In this document: positions 9,730 to 19,321 of the stretch, in pieces
Layout of the letters: the number at the start of each line of letters is the position of its first letter
How positions within the stretch are numbered: position 1 is the stretch's first letter
Source of the DNA: Acinetobacter sp. ANC 3813
Lineage (GTDB): Bacteria; Pseudomonadota; Gammaproteobacteria; Pseudomonadales; Moraxellaceae
Direction: 5' to 3'
DNA: 64,000 bases
Assembly (NCBI RefSeq): GCF_002135435.1
Contig: NZ_NEGK01000001.1
Span: 62,001 to 126,000, forward strand
Translations under genes and position numbers: made by a program
The notes under the pieces: model-generated
The model's database searches: none
Told to the model about the DNA's origin: nothing
What the model saw: only the letters and a program-made list of their open reading frames with translations

Positions 9730-10899
9730 ATGAACTCTAGTTTGTCATTATTGCACCCGTATCCATTTGAAAAACTGAATAAGCTTTTTCAGGACGTTAC
9801 GCCTGCGGATTTGCCATTAATTCCATTATCGATTGGTGAACCGAAGCATCCTGCGCCTGAATTTGTAAAGCAGGCAATTATTGACAACTTCCAGCATCTA
9901 TCTACCTACCCAAACAGCAAAGGCCTGCCTGAATTGCGCAGCAGCATTGCCAACTGGCTAAGCCGCCGCTTCAAGCTCAACAGCATCAGTGCAGAAAACC
10001 ATGTATTGCCCGTATCTGGCACACGTGAAGCGATTTTTTCTTTTGTGCAGGCTTTGGTAAACCGTGACGATGCACCTTACGTGGTGATGCCAAATCCGTT
10101 TTATCAAATTTATGAGGGTGCAGCTTTGCTTGCAGGCGCTACGCCTTACTTCATCAACTGCACAGAAGAAAATAACTATCTGGGCGATTTTGATGCAGTA
10201 CCTGCAGAAGTTTGGGAAAAAACAGCGTTGCTGTTTGTCTGCACGCCAGGCAATCCAACTGGTGCTGTTCTCTCTAAAGAGCAGTTCAAAAAACTGATCG
10301 CCCTGTCTGACCAATACAACTTTGTGATTGCTTCAGATGAATGCTATTCAGAGCTTTGGTTTGATGAAGCGCCGGTTGGCTTATTGGAAGTTTGCGCAGA
10401 AATCGGCCGTGATGATTTTAAAAACTGTGTGGTTTTCCATTCTCTGTCTAAGCGCTCTAACTTGCCAGGCATGCGTTCCGGCTTTGTTGCCGGCGATGCA
10501 GAATTGCTTAAACCCTACTTAAAATATCGAACCTATCACGGCGCAGCCATGCCGGTTCAGCATCAAATTGCTTCTATTGCAGCGTGGGATGATGAAACCC
10601 ACGTAGAAGAAAACCGTAAACTGTACCGCGCTAAATTTGACTTGTTCCAAAGCGAACTTGGACATTTATTGCCTTTGCAAAAACCAGATGCAGGCTTTTA
10701 TTACTGGCTCAAAGTAGACAATGATGAAACTTTTGCCAAAATGCTGATGGAAAAAGCGCATATTAAAGTCTTGTCAGGCCGTTATTTGTCTCGTGAAACC
10801 GCAACAGGCAATCCAGGCGAAAACCATGTCCGTATGGCATTGGTTGCGGACATTACACAATGCGAGCAAGCAATTCAGCGCCTTAAAGCAATTCTATAA
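9730..10899 (+). CDS. dapC: Succinyldiaminopimelate aminotransferase DapC
   Basis: Fold-type I PLP aminotransferase, 389 residues, converting N-succinyl-2-amino-6-ketopimelate to N-succinyl-LL-diaminopimelate in lysine and peptidoglycan synthesis. Visible motifs: PNPFYQIYEGAALLAG, NPTG at about 175, ASDECYSELWFDE, and the PLP lysine K241 in SLSKRSNLPGMRSG. The N-terminus (LHPYPFEKLNKLF) is typical of DapC. It follows glnD by 24 bases; this glnD-dapC order is found in related gammaproteobacteria. The next genes are convergent. Confidence 0.93.
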   Translation: MNSSLSLLHPYPFEKLNKLFQDVTPADLPLIPLSIGEPKHPAPEFVKQAIIDNFQHLSTYPNSKGLPELRSSIANWLSRRFKLNSISAENHVLPVSGTREAIFSFVQALVNRDDAPYVVMPNPFYQIYEGAALLAGATPYFINCTEENNYLGDFDAVPAEVWEKTALLFVCTPGNPTGAVLSKEQFKKLIALSDQYNFVIASDECYSELWFDEAPVGLLEVCAEIGRDDFKNCVVFHSLSKRSNLPGMRSGFVAGDAELLKPYLKYRTYHGAAMPVQHQIASIAAWDDETHVEENRKLYRAKFDLFQSELGHLLPLQKPDAGFYYWLKVDNDETFAKMLMEKAHIKVLSGRYLSRETATGNPGENHVRMALVADITQCEQAIQRLKAIL

Positions 10900-10973
10900 T
10901 ACCTTAAGATTCGCATTGACAGGCTGCTTCGACATTGTCGGGCAATCCTTATGAAATGTGATCCAGATTAAAT

Positions 10974-11005
10974 AAAACCCGCTTTAATCAGCAGGTTTTA
11001 TTTTT
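10974..11005. terminator. Terminator between dapC and gpx
   Basis: AAAACCCGC / GCAGGTTTT hairpin with T-rich flanks on both sides; one C-A mismatch read on the plus strand becomes a G-U pair on the minus strand, so it may serve the minus-strand gpx better. Confidence 0.7.
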
Positions 11006-11030
11006 CAACATCAGGCAGAAAGAAAATGAT

Positions 11031-11050
11031 AAAGGCGCTTATGCGCCTTT
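11031..11050 (-). terminator. Hairpin after gpx
   Basis: AAAGGCGC TTAT GCGCCTTT, 8-base perfect stem, 22 bases after the gpx stop. The tract after it on the minus strand is only partly U-rich. Confidence 0.65.
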
Positions 11051-11072
11051 AAATTCCTTTGTAAGCAAAAGC

Positions 11073-11555
11073 TTAACTTGCTAGAGCCTTTTCAATATCT
11101 TCCTGCAAAGCTTCCGGCTTGGTTGTCGGTGCATAGCGGTTCAGCACCTGGCCATTTTTTCCAATCAAAAACTTGGTGAAATTCCACTTAATGCCATTTC
11201 CCAATACACCTTTAGAATTATTGGTTAAGTAACGGAAAATCGCATGCGCTTCAGGGCCTTTCACATCGACTTTGGCAAACATTGGAAAGTCTACGCCATA
11301 ATTTTTTTGGCAAAATGCGCCGATCTGATCATTGCTGCCCGGATCTTGGCCGCCAAACTGGTTGCAGGGAAAGCCCAGCACCAAAAAGCCCTGATCCTTA
11401 TACTGCTGATATATTTTTTCCAGTCCAGCAAATTGCGGCGTAAAACCGCATTTACTTGCAGTATTTACCACCAATAAAACCTTGCCCTCATAGTCGGCAA
11501 ACGATTTATTTTTTCCATCTAACAACTCAGCCTCAAACTGATAAATGCTTGTCAT
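11073..11555 (-). CDS. Glutathione peroxidase family protein (thiol peroxidase)
   Basis: 160 residues of the Gpx family (BtuE-like), reducing hydrogen and lipid peroxides with thioredoxin or glutathione. The peroxidatic cysteine is in [11 protein letters not shown] near residue 36, followed by the [12 protein letters not shown] motif with the catalytic Gln and by the WNFTKFLIG motif holding the catalytic Trp. No selenocysteine. There is no signal peptide, so cytoplasmic. Its start overlaps the msrB stop by four bases (ATGA), so the two are co-translated as an oxidative-damage pair. Confidence 0.93.
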   Translation of the reverse strand: MTSIYQFEAELLDGKNKSFADYEGKVLLVVNTASKCGFTPQFAGLEKIYQQYKDQGFLVLGFPCNQFGGQDPGSNDQIGAFCQKNYGVDFPMFAKVDVKGPEAHAIFRYLTNNSKGVLGNGIKWNFTKFLIGKNGQVLNRYAPTTKPEALQEDIEKALAS

Positions 11556-11971
11556 GGATAGGTTTCCTCATCATTTTTTTCTTGTGATTTTAAGTCTAAT
11601 GAAGCCGAATTAACGCAATACCGCAATCCAGTCGGCTGTGGACCATCCGGGAAAACATGCCCTAAATGTGCGTCACAATGATGACAGACAATTTCTGTTC
11701 TCACCATGCCGTGCGATGTATCTTGATGTTCCTCAATAACAGACGTATTCAGTGGGCGGAAAAAGCTTGGCCAGCCACAGCCGCTGTCAAATTTTGTTTC
11801 TGAACTAAATAATGGCTCTCCACAGCAGCGGCAAACATATGTGCCATCTTGTTTCGTATTCCAATATTTTCCAGTAAACGCAGGTTCTGTTCCCTTTTGT
11901 CGTGTAATACGAAACTCTTCTGGTGATAACTCTCTTTGCCATTCTCTTTCTGTTTTATTGAGTTTTCCCAT
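11552..11971 (-). CDS. msrB: Peptide methionine-(R)-sulfoxide reductase MsrB
   Basis: 139 residues. Reduces R-methionine sulfoxide in proteins. The structural zinc site is present as CRCCG (about residues 46-50) and CHHCD (about 95-99); the catalytic cysteine is in [11 protein letters not shown] near the C-terminus; the SGCGWPSF motif is also intact. No signal peptide or fused MsrA domain. First gene of a two-gene unit with gpx, which repairs or prevents the same oxidative damage. Confidence 0.96.
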   Translation of the reverse strand: MGKLNKTEREWQRELSPEEFRITRQKGTEPAFTGKYWNTKQDGTYVCRCCGEPLFSSETKFDSGCGWPSFFRPLNTSVIEEHQDTSHGMVRTEIVCHHCDAHLGHVFPDGPQPTGLRYCVNSASLDLKSQEKNDEETYP

Positions 11972-12199
11972 GATGACGTACCTTTCTATCTTGCTATTTA
12001 AAATAAGATAATCCTATATTTACGTCATTCAATCTTAAATTTCTAGTCTTTATTTAACAATTTACAAAAGACATATAATGAACCAAAAAAGCAAAAAGTA
12101 AGCAAAAATAAAAATAAGGTGAGCATTTTATTTATTAAATGCTTTTTTGTGAGCAACTTTAGTGGTAGGCTTAGTCTTATTCTTGCTCAGGATTAAAAA

Positions 12200-13630
12200 A
12201 TGTCGCAAAAAAAGAGCGTAATTTTCAAAAATCTGCTGCCTGTGATTAAACAGTATCAGCAGTTAGGATTTACGCATGAAAAAATTGTTGCTTCACTTAG
12301 AGATGAGCATAATCTTGATCTGGTAACAACTGAGACATTTAAAAGTTATTTATACCGTTATGCAAAAGTGACCTCCACTCTTTCAGAGAACATCAAAATG
12401 CCGAACAACTTTCACACCCCTCGCGAAATAAAAAAATCGTCTAAGCTCGAGCATGTATGCTACGACATTCGCGGACCTGTGTTGCGAGCGGCCAACGAGA
12501 TGGAAGAGGCTGGTCATAAGATTATTAAGCTGAACATCGGCAACCCTGCTCCATTTGGCTTCGAAGCTCCGCAAGAAATTATTAATGATGTGGCTTTAAA
12601 CCTGCCAAATGCGATTGGCTATACAGATTCAAAAGGTATCTTCCCTGCCCGCAAAGCGATCTGTCAGTATTATCAGCAAAAAGGCATTTTAGATATGCAC
12701 GTCAATGACGTCTATGTCGGCAATGGCGTATCTGAATTGATCGTTATGGCTATGCAAGGCCTGCTGGATGACGGCGACGAAATGCTGGTGCCAATGCCCG
12801 ACTATCCGCTATGGACTGCGGCTGTAAACCTGTCTGGCGGGACAGCTATTCACTACAAATGCGATGAAGAAAACTTCTGGTATCCAGACATTGCAGATAT
12901 GGAAAGCAAAATCACGCCAAACACCCGCGGTATTGTGGTCATTAACCCCAATAACCCGACTGGTGCGGTTTACCCTCGCCATGTGCTTGAACAAATCGTT
13001 GCACTGGCAAAAAAATATGACCTGATTTTATTTGCCGACGAAATTTACGACAAAATCGTTTATGACGGCATTGAACATGTTGCAGTTGCTGCACTTGCGG
13101 GTGATCAACTTTGCATTTCATTCAATGGTTTATCTAAAGCATATCGTATTGCAGGCTACCGTTCAGGCTGGATGGCTATTACTGGCGATAAATCACGCGC
13201 GATGGATTACATTGAAGGTTTAGATATGCTCGCGTCTATGCGCCTATGTGCAAACCATCAAGCGCAGTACGCGATTCAAACAGCATTAGGCGGCTACCAG
13301 TCTATTAATGACCTCATCCGTCCAGGCGGCCGTTTATATGAACAGCGCAACATTGCTTGGGAAATGCTGAATGAAATTCCAGGCGTGTCTTGTGTAAAAC
13401 CTGAAGGTGCAATGTACTGCTTCCCTAAATTGGATCCGGAAGTTTATCCAATTCAGGATGATGAACAATTCATGCTGGACTTCTTAAAAGCAGAAAAAGT
13501 TTTATTGGTACAAGGAACAGGCTTTAACTGGCCAACTCCAGATCATTTCCGCGTGGTGTTCTTGCCAGCAGAAAATGAATTGCGCGAAGCCATTACACGC
13601 TTAGGCCGATTCTTAGCAAAAATGCGTTAA
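12200..13630 (+). CDS. alaA: AlaA-type glutamate-pyruvate aminotransferase with extra N-terminal domain
   Basis: 476 residues. From about residue 79 (KKSSKLEHVCYDIRGPVL) it matches E. coli AlaA (405 residues), a PLP enzyme making alanine from pyruvate and glutamate. The PLP lysine is K313 in FNGLSKAYRIAGYRSGW, and the NPNNPTGAVYP and FADEIYDKI motifs are intact. The first 70 residues are extra: three or four predicted helices (LLPVIKQYQQLGFTHEKIVASL then TTETFKSYLYRYAK) resembling small helical HTH-like modules in plasmid proteins. AGGA precedes the ATG, and no internal start before KKSSKLEH has an equal signal, though ATG at residue 67 is in frame. Role of the extension unknown. Confidence 0.93.
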   Translation: MSQKKSVIFKNLLPVIKQYQQLGFTHEKIVASLRDEHNLDLVTTETFKSYLYRYAKVTSTLSENIKMPNNFHTPREIKKSSKLEHVCYDIRGPVLRAANEMEEAGHKIIKLNIGNPAPFGFEAPQEIINDVALNLPNAIGYTDSKGIFPARKAICQYYQQKGILDMHVNDVYVGNGVSELIVMAMQGLLDDGDEMLVPMPDYPLWTAAVNLSGGTAIHYKCDEENFWYPDIADMESKITPNTRGIVVINPNNPTGAVYPRHVLEQIVALAKKYDLILFADEIYDKIVYDGIEHVAVAALAGDQLCISFNGLSKAYRIAGYRSGWMAITGDKSRAMDYIEGLDMLASMRLCANHQAQYAIQTALGGYQSINDLIRPGGRLYEQRNIAWEMLNEIPGVSCVKPEGAMYCFPKLDPEVYPIQDDEQFMLDFLKAEKVLLVQGTGFNWPTPDHFRVVFLPAENELREAITRLGRFLAKMR

Positions 13631-13641
13631 TTCTTTTCAAG

Positions 13642-13673
13642 AAAAAAAGGCACTCCATAGAGTGCCTTTTTTT
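13642..13673 (+). terminator. Terminator of alaA
   Basis: GGCACTC CATA GAGTGCC stem, seven As before and seven or more Ts after. Confidence 0.92.
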
Positions 13674-13836
13674 ATTTTCCAAAAGCTGAATATCATTATT
13701 TGCCTAGACTATAAATTTGAATGATTAATTAAAGTTTCACATTTTATAATCAATATTGGCAATTCTCCTTCCTTTATATTAAGTTAAATCTGGTACAAAA
13801 AATGCTTAAAACCAGAACAATGATTGAAAAGGATAA

Positions 13837-14898
<1,062 letters not shown>

Positions 14899-14967
14899 TC
14901 TTTATTTAACTGAATAGCACTTTTAACAACGCTATTCGCAATAAATCATTTTAAGTAGTTCAAAAAA

Positions 14968-15003
14968 ATGCAGGCGCCAAATCCCTTGGCGCCTGCATTT
15001 TTT
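14968..15003 (+). terminator. Terminator of ansB
   Basis: ATGCAGGCGCCAA / TTGGCGCCTGCAT, a long 13-base stem with a short loop, followed by a T-run. Confidence 0.9.
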
Positions 15004-15151
15004 ATAGCTTTTGCTATGGTTTGATTTCACTGGCTATACTTTTTCCATTCCACGTTCCATATAGTTCAGTGCACTACAATTTTAAAAAATTTGATTCAAA
15101 CTTAAGATATTCAATTAAATGGATGCCTTCATCCTCCAAAGCACACTTTTT

Positions 15152-15316
15152 TTAACGCTGTTGCTGATTGCGTTGGTGTTGTTGGTTGGGTTGCTGTTTT
15201 TCAGACTTCTGATTTTGTTGGTTCTGGTCTTGCTGCTGTTGCTGTTGTTGTTGCTGATCTTGCTTATTCGGCTGTTGTTGATTCGGGTTTTGCTGCTGCT
15301 GTTGATGACTAGCCAT
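15152..15316 (-). CDS. Glutamine/asparagine-rich hydrophilic microprotein, 54 residues
   Basis: Begins MASHQQQQQNPNQQQPNK and ends QQHQRNQQQR; about half the residues are Gln, including a run of nine, with Asn, Lys, Asp and Arg making up most of the rest. No hydrophobic segment, no cysteine, hence predicted disordered and cytoplasmic. Support for a real gene: AGGAG about 10 bases before ATG 15316, a normal TAA stop, and the fact that the repeat encodes Gln in this frame using mixed CAA and CAG codons rather than a pure DNA repeat. The other frames give poly-Leu (plus) or poly-Ser/Asn. Resembles stress hydrophilins in composition; function unknown. Confidence 0.65.
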   Translation of the reverse strand: MASHQQQQQNPNQQQPNKQDQQQQQQQQQDQNQQNQKSEKQQPNQQHQRNQQQR

Positions 15317-15418
15317 GACATGTAACTCCTATTCAATTTAGTTCATCGTACTAAGACGATAGGTTTACTTTAGCCCAGTTCCCTGTCTTTCCAAGCTTTG
15401 AGCTGTTTCAAATTGCGT

Positions 15419-15434
15419 CAATGTAATTACATTG
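15419..15434. promoter_or_regulatory. 16-base perfect palindrome
   Basis: CAATGTAATTACATTG, about 100 bases before the Gln-rich gene start. Size and symmetry suit a dimeric regulator site, but no regulator is adjacent. Confidence 0.35.
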
Positions 15435-15611
15435 CAAATAAATTGAATAAATTCAGGTACCCATTTTTTGACAGACTTACTGAAATAACGCTTAAGTCCC
15501 ATATGCAAACCTAAGGATACAAAACCTTAAGCTGGCTGAAACATTTGATGGCAAGCATCAATCTCTATCCAAATTCAATCGCTTAAGCATAAAAACAGTA
15601 GTACAAATAAA

Positions 15612-15636
15612 GTAAAACCCGCTATGCAGCAGGTTT
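15612..15636 (-). terminator. Terminator downstream of the DUF4124 gene
   Basis: AAAACCCGC TATGCA GCAGGTTTT; on the minus strand the single mismatch is a G-U pair and a U-rich stretch follows. About 95 bases after the stop. Confidence 0.6.
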
Positions 15637-15730
15637 TTCGCTTAGAACTCAAGATTTGTAATGACGAAGCTTAAACCTAAAACACTCAAGCTTGGTTTTA
15701 AATCATTCAGTTTCGTCTAAAAATTGCGAT

Positions 15731-16024
15731 TTAGTGTTTGTCTGCTGTTTTGTAGGCCTCTTGCGCTATTGCCAAGCTTTTCTTTTTACCTTCTACAGTA
15801 TCGGATATTTCATTGCTTGTACCGTTTGCGGCTTTTTGCTTCGGAGCTGGAACACTGTAATTTCTTGGGCGCTGTTCACGCTGAAATTGCACATCTGCTG
15901 TTCCAACTGGACAGGGTTTCGCCTGATAGACTATGGAGCCTTTGACATTGCACTTATATACAGCGCCTGCCTGAGCAAAGCACGGAACCCCAAGTATTAG
16001 AATTGCTAAGCAATGATATTTCAT
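15731..16024 (-). CDS. DUF4124-type exported protein
   Basis: 97 residues with a signal peptide (MKYHCLAILILGVPCFAQA). The mature protein begins AVYKCNVKGSIVYQAKPCP, the hallmark of DUF4124 envelope proteins (VYKCxxxxGxxxYxxxPC), with two cysteines likely in a disulfide. The C-terminal half is polar and probably flexible. The family has no established function. It lies between the Gln-rich gene and icd, both also on the minus strand, but is separated from icd by the icd terminator. Confidence 0.8.
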   Translation of the reverse strand: MKYHCLAILILGVPCFAQAGAVYKCNVKGSIVYQAKPCPVGTADVQFQREQRPRNYSVPAPKQKAANGTSNEISDTVEGKKKSLAIAQEAYKTADKH

Positions 16025-16092
16025 TATTATCCCCTTATTATTTGTGAATAAAATAGCATCAATCCATGTAAATCACTAGATTTGAATACATA

Positions 16093-16116
16093 AAAGCCCG
16101 CAATATTGCGGGCTTT
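16093..16116 (-). terminator. Terminator of icd
   Basis: AAAGCCCGCAATATTGCGGGCTTT, a perfect 24-base palindrome 18 bases after the icd stop. Confidence 0.9.
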
Positions 16117-16134
16117 CAAAACAAGATTGATAAC

Positions 16135-17391
16135 TCAATCGTCCATATGTTCAATAATCGCCTGACCAAATTCCGAACAGCGCAGCAATTTTGCGCCTTC
16201 CATTAAGCGTTCAAAATCATAGGTCACTGTTTTAGCAGCAATAGCGCCAGAAATACCCTTAATGATGAAGTCAGCAGCTTCTATCCAGTCCATATCGCGC
16301 AGCATCATTTCTGCTGACAAAATAATAGACCCAGGGTTTACTTTGTCCTGCCCTGCATATTTCGGCGCAGTACCGTGTGTTGCCTCATAGACCTGAACCG
16401 CACCGCCAATATTCGCTCCGGGCGCAATGCCAATGCCGCCAACTTCTGCTGCCAAAGCATCTGAAATATAGTCACCGTTCAAATTGAGCGTGGCAATCAC
16501 AGAATAATCTGTAGGACGCATCAGAATCTGCTGCAGGAATGCATCTGCAATGACATCTTTAATCACAATATCTTTGCCGGTTTTAGGATTCTTAATTTTA
16601 ACCCATGGCCCGCCGTCTATCAGCACACCGCCAAAACGCTCCACAGCAAGTTCATAACCCCACTCTTTAAATGCGCCTTCGGTATATTTCATGATATTGC
16701 CTTTGTGCACCAGTGTCACTGAGGGCTTATCGTTATCAATGGCAAATTGAATGGCCTTACGAACCAAACGCTGCGTGCCTTCTTTAGAAACGGGTTTAAT
16801 GCCAATCCCGCAATTTTCTTCAAAGCGGATTTTGCTTACACCCATTTCTTCTTTTAAAAATTTGATCACTTTTTTGGCTTCTGGCGAATCAGCCTGCCAT
16901 TCAATTCCTGCATAAATATCTTCAGAATTTTCACGGAAAATCACCATATCCGTATGCTCAGGATGCTGCACAGGTGAAGGCACACCTTTAAACCAGCGCA
17001 CAGGACGCACGCAGACATATAAATCCAACTCTTGGCGCAGCGCTACATTGAGCGAACGGATGCCGCCGCCCACAGGTGTCGTTAACGGTCCTTTAATTGA
17101 CACGACATATTCACGCAGCGCTTCCAAAGTTTCGTCTGGCATATATGTGCCGTAAATTTTATTGGCTTTTTCACCGCAATAGACTTCCATCCACTCAATA
17201 GAGCGTTTGCCGCCATAGGCTTTTTGCACAGCAGCATCGACCACAGCTTTCATGACTGGCGTGATGTCTACACCTATGCCGTCGCCTTCAACAAAAGGAA
17301 TAATGGGCTGATTAGGCACATTTAAAGATAAATCTGAATTTACGGTAATTTTGCTGCCGTCCACTGGCACAATGATTTTTTGATGGCCCAT
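16135..17391 (-). CDS. icd: NADP-dependent isocitrate dehydrogenase
   Basis: 418 residues, same dimeric class as E. coli Icd (416). Oxidatively decarboxylates isocitrate to 2-oxoglutarate in the TCA cycle. AAGGAG precedes the ATG. Visible: the substrate loop [20 protein letters not shown] with Ser113 at the same number as the serine phosphorylated by AceK in E. coli, the dehydrogenase signature near [19 protein letters not shown], and the cofactor-binding [12 protein letters not shown] with Lys and Tyr suited to NADP. AceK control of the glyoxylate branch is therefore possible; aceK itself is not in this window. Confidence 0.97.
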   Translation of the reverse strand: MGHQKIIVPVDGSKITVNSDLSLNVPNQPIIPFVEGDGIGVDITPVMKAVVDAAVQKAYGGKRSIEWMEVYCGEKANKIYGTYMPDETLEALREYVVSIKGPLTTPVGGGIRSLNVALRQELDLYVCVRPVRWFKGVPSPVQHPEHTDMVIFRENSEDIYAGIEWQADSPEAKKVIKFLKEEMGVSKIRFEENCGIGIKPVSKEGTQRLVRKAIQFAIDNDKPSVTLVHKGNIMKYTEGAFKEWGYELAVERFGGVLIDGGPWVKIKNPKTGKDIVIKDVIADAFLQQILMRPTDYSVIATLNLNGDYISDALAAEVGGIGIAPGANIGGAVQVYEATHGTAPKYAGQDKVNPGSIILSAEMMLRDMDWIEAADFIIKGISGAIAAKTVTYDFERLMEGAKLLRCSEFGQAIIEHMDD

Positions 17392-17587
17392 TCTGTCTGT
17401 TCTCCTTATTATTCATCTGGCAATTTAAAAAATATTTGCCAATTCGCAATACTTTCAATCGCACTTCACGCATAATAGATTAATCGAATTCAAACATCTT
17501 TGAGATTTATAAGGGAAATAACTCTATTTTTCGCTTAAATAAAACTCGATGTTTCTTTTATTTATATTAGTGTAGAAGCCATTTCTT

Positions 17588-18379
17588 ATGAAAATCGTCA
17601 TTTTAAATAAGCCTTATGACGTGCTCTCCCAATTCCGTAAAGACGAAGCGCACTTGACCATGTCCGACTTCGTAGACGATCCAACTTTGCGTTTGGCTGG
17701 CCGTCTAGATATGGACTCTGAAGGTTTGGTCTTTTTGACTGACCACGGCGGTCTAAATCAATACATCACAAACCCTGCCAACAAAAAGTTCAAAACGTAT
17801 GTCGTACAAGTTGAAGGTGATGTTACTGAAGAAGCGCTTGAACAACTGCGCAAAGGCGTAGAATTGAAAGACGGCATGACCTTGCCTGCAAAAGCTTCAA
17901 AAATTGAAGAGCCAGCATGGTTATGGGAACGAGATCCTCCTGTACGTTTCCGTGCGTCTGTACCTACCTCTTGGGTTGAGATTCAGATTTGTGAAGGCCG
18001 TAACCGTCAAGTACGCCGCATGACTGCAGCAGTGGGCTTCCCTACACTGCGTTTGATCCGTACTCAAATTGGCGCGATCAGCATTGTGCAAATGGAATTA
18101 AAACCGGGTGAAACGAAAGAGATTGAGCCGCTGCTGTACCCTGACTTCCAAAACCTGCCTGCTGAAGAACCTTACCGTTCACGTTCTTATGTGAAAAAAC
18201 CGGGCGGTACAGGCGGTAAGCCAATGGTACGTAAGAACAAAGATGGTTCTGTGAAGAAAACATCAGGTACGAAGCGTATTTGGCAAATGGATGATAGCGA
18301 AAAACCAAAACGCCGTACCAATGGTACGACTCGTCCAAATACTAAAGCGCCACGTGGCCGCGGGCGTAATGGTCGTTAA
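17588..18379 (+). CDS. rluE: 23S rRNA pseudouridine synthase, RluE-like, with basic tail
   Basis: 263 residues. The catalytic core (about residues 1-185) matches E. coli RluE, which makes pseudouridine 2457 in 23S rRNA: NKPYDVLSQF at the start, catalytic D41 in AGRLDMDSEGLVFLT, EEPAWLWERDPPVRFR, and the RluA/RsuA-family GRNRQVRRMTAAVGFPTLRL. No S4 domain, as in RluE. The last 75 or so residues are an extra Lys/Arg/Gly/Thr-rich disordered tail (PRGRGRNGR at the end) that should bind RNA. Divergent from icd. Confidence 0.92.
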   Translation: MKIVILNKPYDVLSQFRKDEAHLTMSDFVDDPTLRLAGRLDMDSEGLVFLTDHGGLNQYITNPANKKFKTYVVQVEGDVTEEALEQLRKGVELKDGMTLPAKASKIEEPAWLWERDPPVRFRASVPTSWVEIQICEGRNRQVRRMTAAVGFPTLRLIRTQIGAISIVQMELKPGETKEIEPLLYPDFQNLPAEEPYRSRSYVKKPGGTGGKPMVRKNKDGSVKKTSGTKRIWQMDDSEKPKRRTNGTTRPNTKAPRGRGRNGR

Positions 18380-18404
18380 GTTAGATTCTTAAAAATTTGT
18401 TTAA

Positions 18405-18436
18405 AAATTAAAGCTCACATATGTGGGCTTTAATTT
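18405..18436. terminator. Bidirectional terminator between rluE and the convergent gene
   Basis: AAATTAAAGCTCACAT / ATGTGGGCTTTAATTT, 16-base stem with one G-U pair. Its right arm overlaps the stop codon of the minus-strand gene ending at 18430. Confidence 0.8.
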
Positions 18437-19164
18437 ACTATTAAACTCGTTGATATATAACACTCTTCTTTACGATCTGAATCTTCTAACTCAGTTTGCA
18501 TATACACTTCAAAGTTTAAAATCATATGTTCAGCATGTACATTTTCAAAATCTAAAGTAATTTCAGCAATCATCGTTTGCTGAGTGTCATTAACATCTAA
18601 ATCTAATTCATATAAATCAATTTCAACTAATACTTCGCCTTTTATATCTAATTGATCTAAAAAGTAAATAGCTTGCTGTCTACTATTACGAATATATAGT
18701 TTGTTTGCAGCACCACCTAAATTCATAAGTTTAAATTTTACTTGAATCATAAACCCAACAGATTCAAAACAATAACCACCTTTACTTAAATATTGAAAAA
18801 TAGCGTCTTTTATGATTAAAATTGGCTTAACAGCATTATTCAATGCATCAAAATGCTTATTTTGAATTAATGCTAATTCTTTTTGTTGCTCAACACTTCC
18901 CTTCATCTCATCAATTCGCAATTGAAGCGCCCTTTCTTGCTGCTCCAACGCTTTGGTATTTAGATCAAGCTGTTTACCTTGCTGGACATAACCCAAAATC
19001 AGCCAGAAGAAAGCAATAGGCGCAAAAATGCCTGCAAGAGCATCACCAAATTCATTTAAAGATGATGGCGATTTTAGACCTGCAAAAAACCAAATAATAA
19101 TAATTACAGTCAACCAAATGCCTGTAATAGCAATACCCCAATTTAATTTTTTTTGATTCATCAA
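18430..19164 (-). CDS. Two-TM coiled-coil membrane protein, function unknown
   Basis: 244 residues. Two N-terminal membrane segments (about 9-28 and 42-62) are followed by a charged coiled-coil stretch rich in Gln and Glu (about 65-105), then a roughly 130-residue soluble domain of beta character ending in a Glu/Asp-rich segment. This layout is common for orphan membrane proteins found near mobile or accessory loci, but I cannot name a family. Visibly more AT-rich than icd, rluE and codA around it. Flanked on its 5' side by a GC-rich intergenic repeat. It may be an acquired accessory gene; no partner gene is present. Confidence 0.7.
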   Translation of the reverse strand: MMNQKKLNWGIAITGIWLTVIIIIWFFAGLKSPSSLNEFGDALAGIFAPIAFFWLILGYVQQGKQLDLNTKALEQQERALQLRIDEMKGSVEQQKELALIQNKHFDALNNAVKPILIIKDAIFQYLSKGGYCFESVGFMIQVKFKLMNLGGAANKLYIRNSRQQAIYFLDQLDIKGEVLVEIDLYELDLDVNDTQQTMIAEITLDFENVHAEHMILNFEVYMQTELEDSDRKEECYISTSLIVN

Positions 19165-19212
19165 TTCATTCTTCTATGTTTAACTTTGTGTAGCTGTATT
19201 TTAAATGAAATT

Positions 19213-19244
19213 CCCTCTCCTCGTAGGAGAGGGTTAGGGAGAGG
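19213..19244. repeat. REP-like intergenic palindrome
   Basis: CCCTCTCC TCGTA GGAGAGGG followed by TTAGGGAGAGG. This pattern resembles short dispersed intergenic repeats seen in many proteobacterial genomes. A related pyrimidine/purine palindrome is at 49090-49128. Confidence 0.6.
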
Positions 19245-19270
19245 TTTTAAAACATCAATACCTCTAAATA

Positions 19271-19296
19271 AAAACCCATACTTAAGTATGGGTTTT
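19271..19296 (-). terminator. Terminator of the codB-pucR-codA operon
   Basis: AAAACCCATACTT / AAGTATGGGTTTT, a 26-base perfect palindrome 25 bases after the codA stop. Confidence 0.88.
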
Positions 19297-19321
19297 ACCT
19301 GAAATTTACAGGTATTTCAAA

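Larger units (their letters stand above)
15317..15730. other. Intergenic region upstream of the Gln-rich gene
   Basis: Holds the leader of the Gln-rich gene, a 16-base perfect palindrome at 15419-15434, and a terminator at 15612-15636 for the DUF4124 gene. No further ORF supported. Confidence 0.5.

Noticed and set aside
15119..15325. Plus-strand Leu-rich ORF that looks like a long membrane helix
   Set aside because: It is the mirror of the Gln-rich gene: CAG/CAA repeats read on the other strand give poly-Leu. The minus-strand frame has the ribosome binding site.
15115..15336. Minus-strand Ser/Asn-rich ORF in the same repeat
   Set aside because: Out of phase with the Gln-rich frame, no ribosome binding site at its start, and it runs past the Gln-rich stop only because the repeat lacks stops in this frame.
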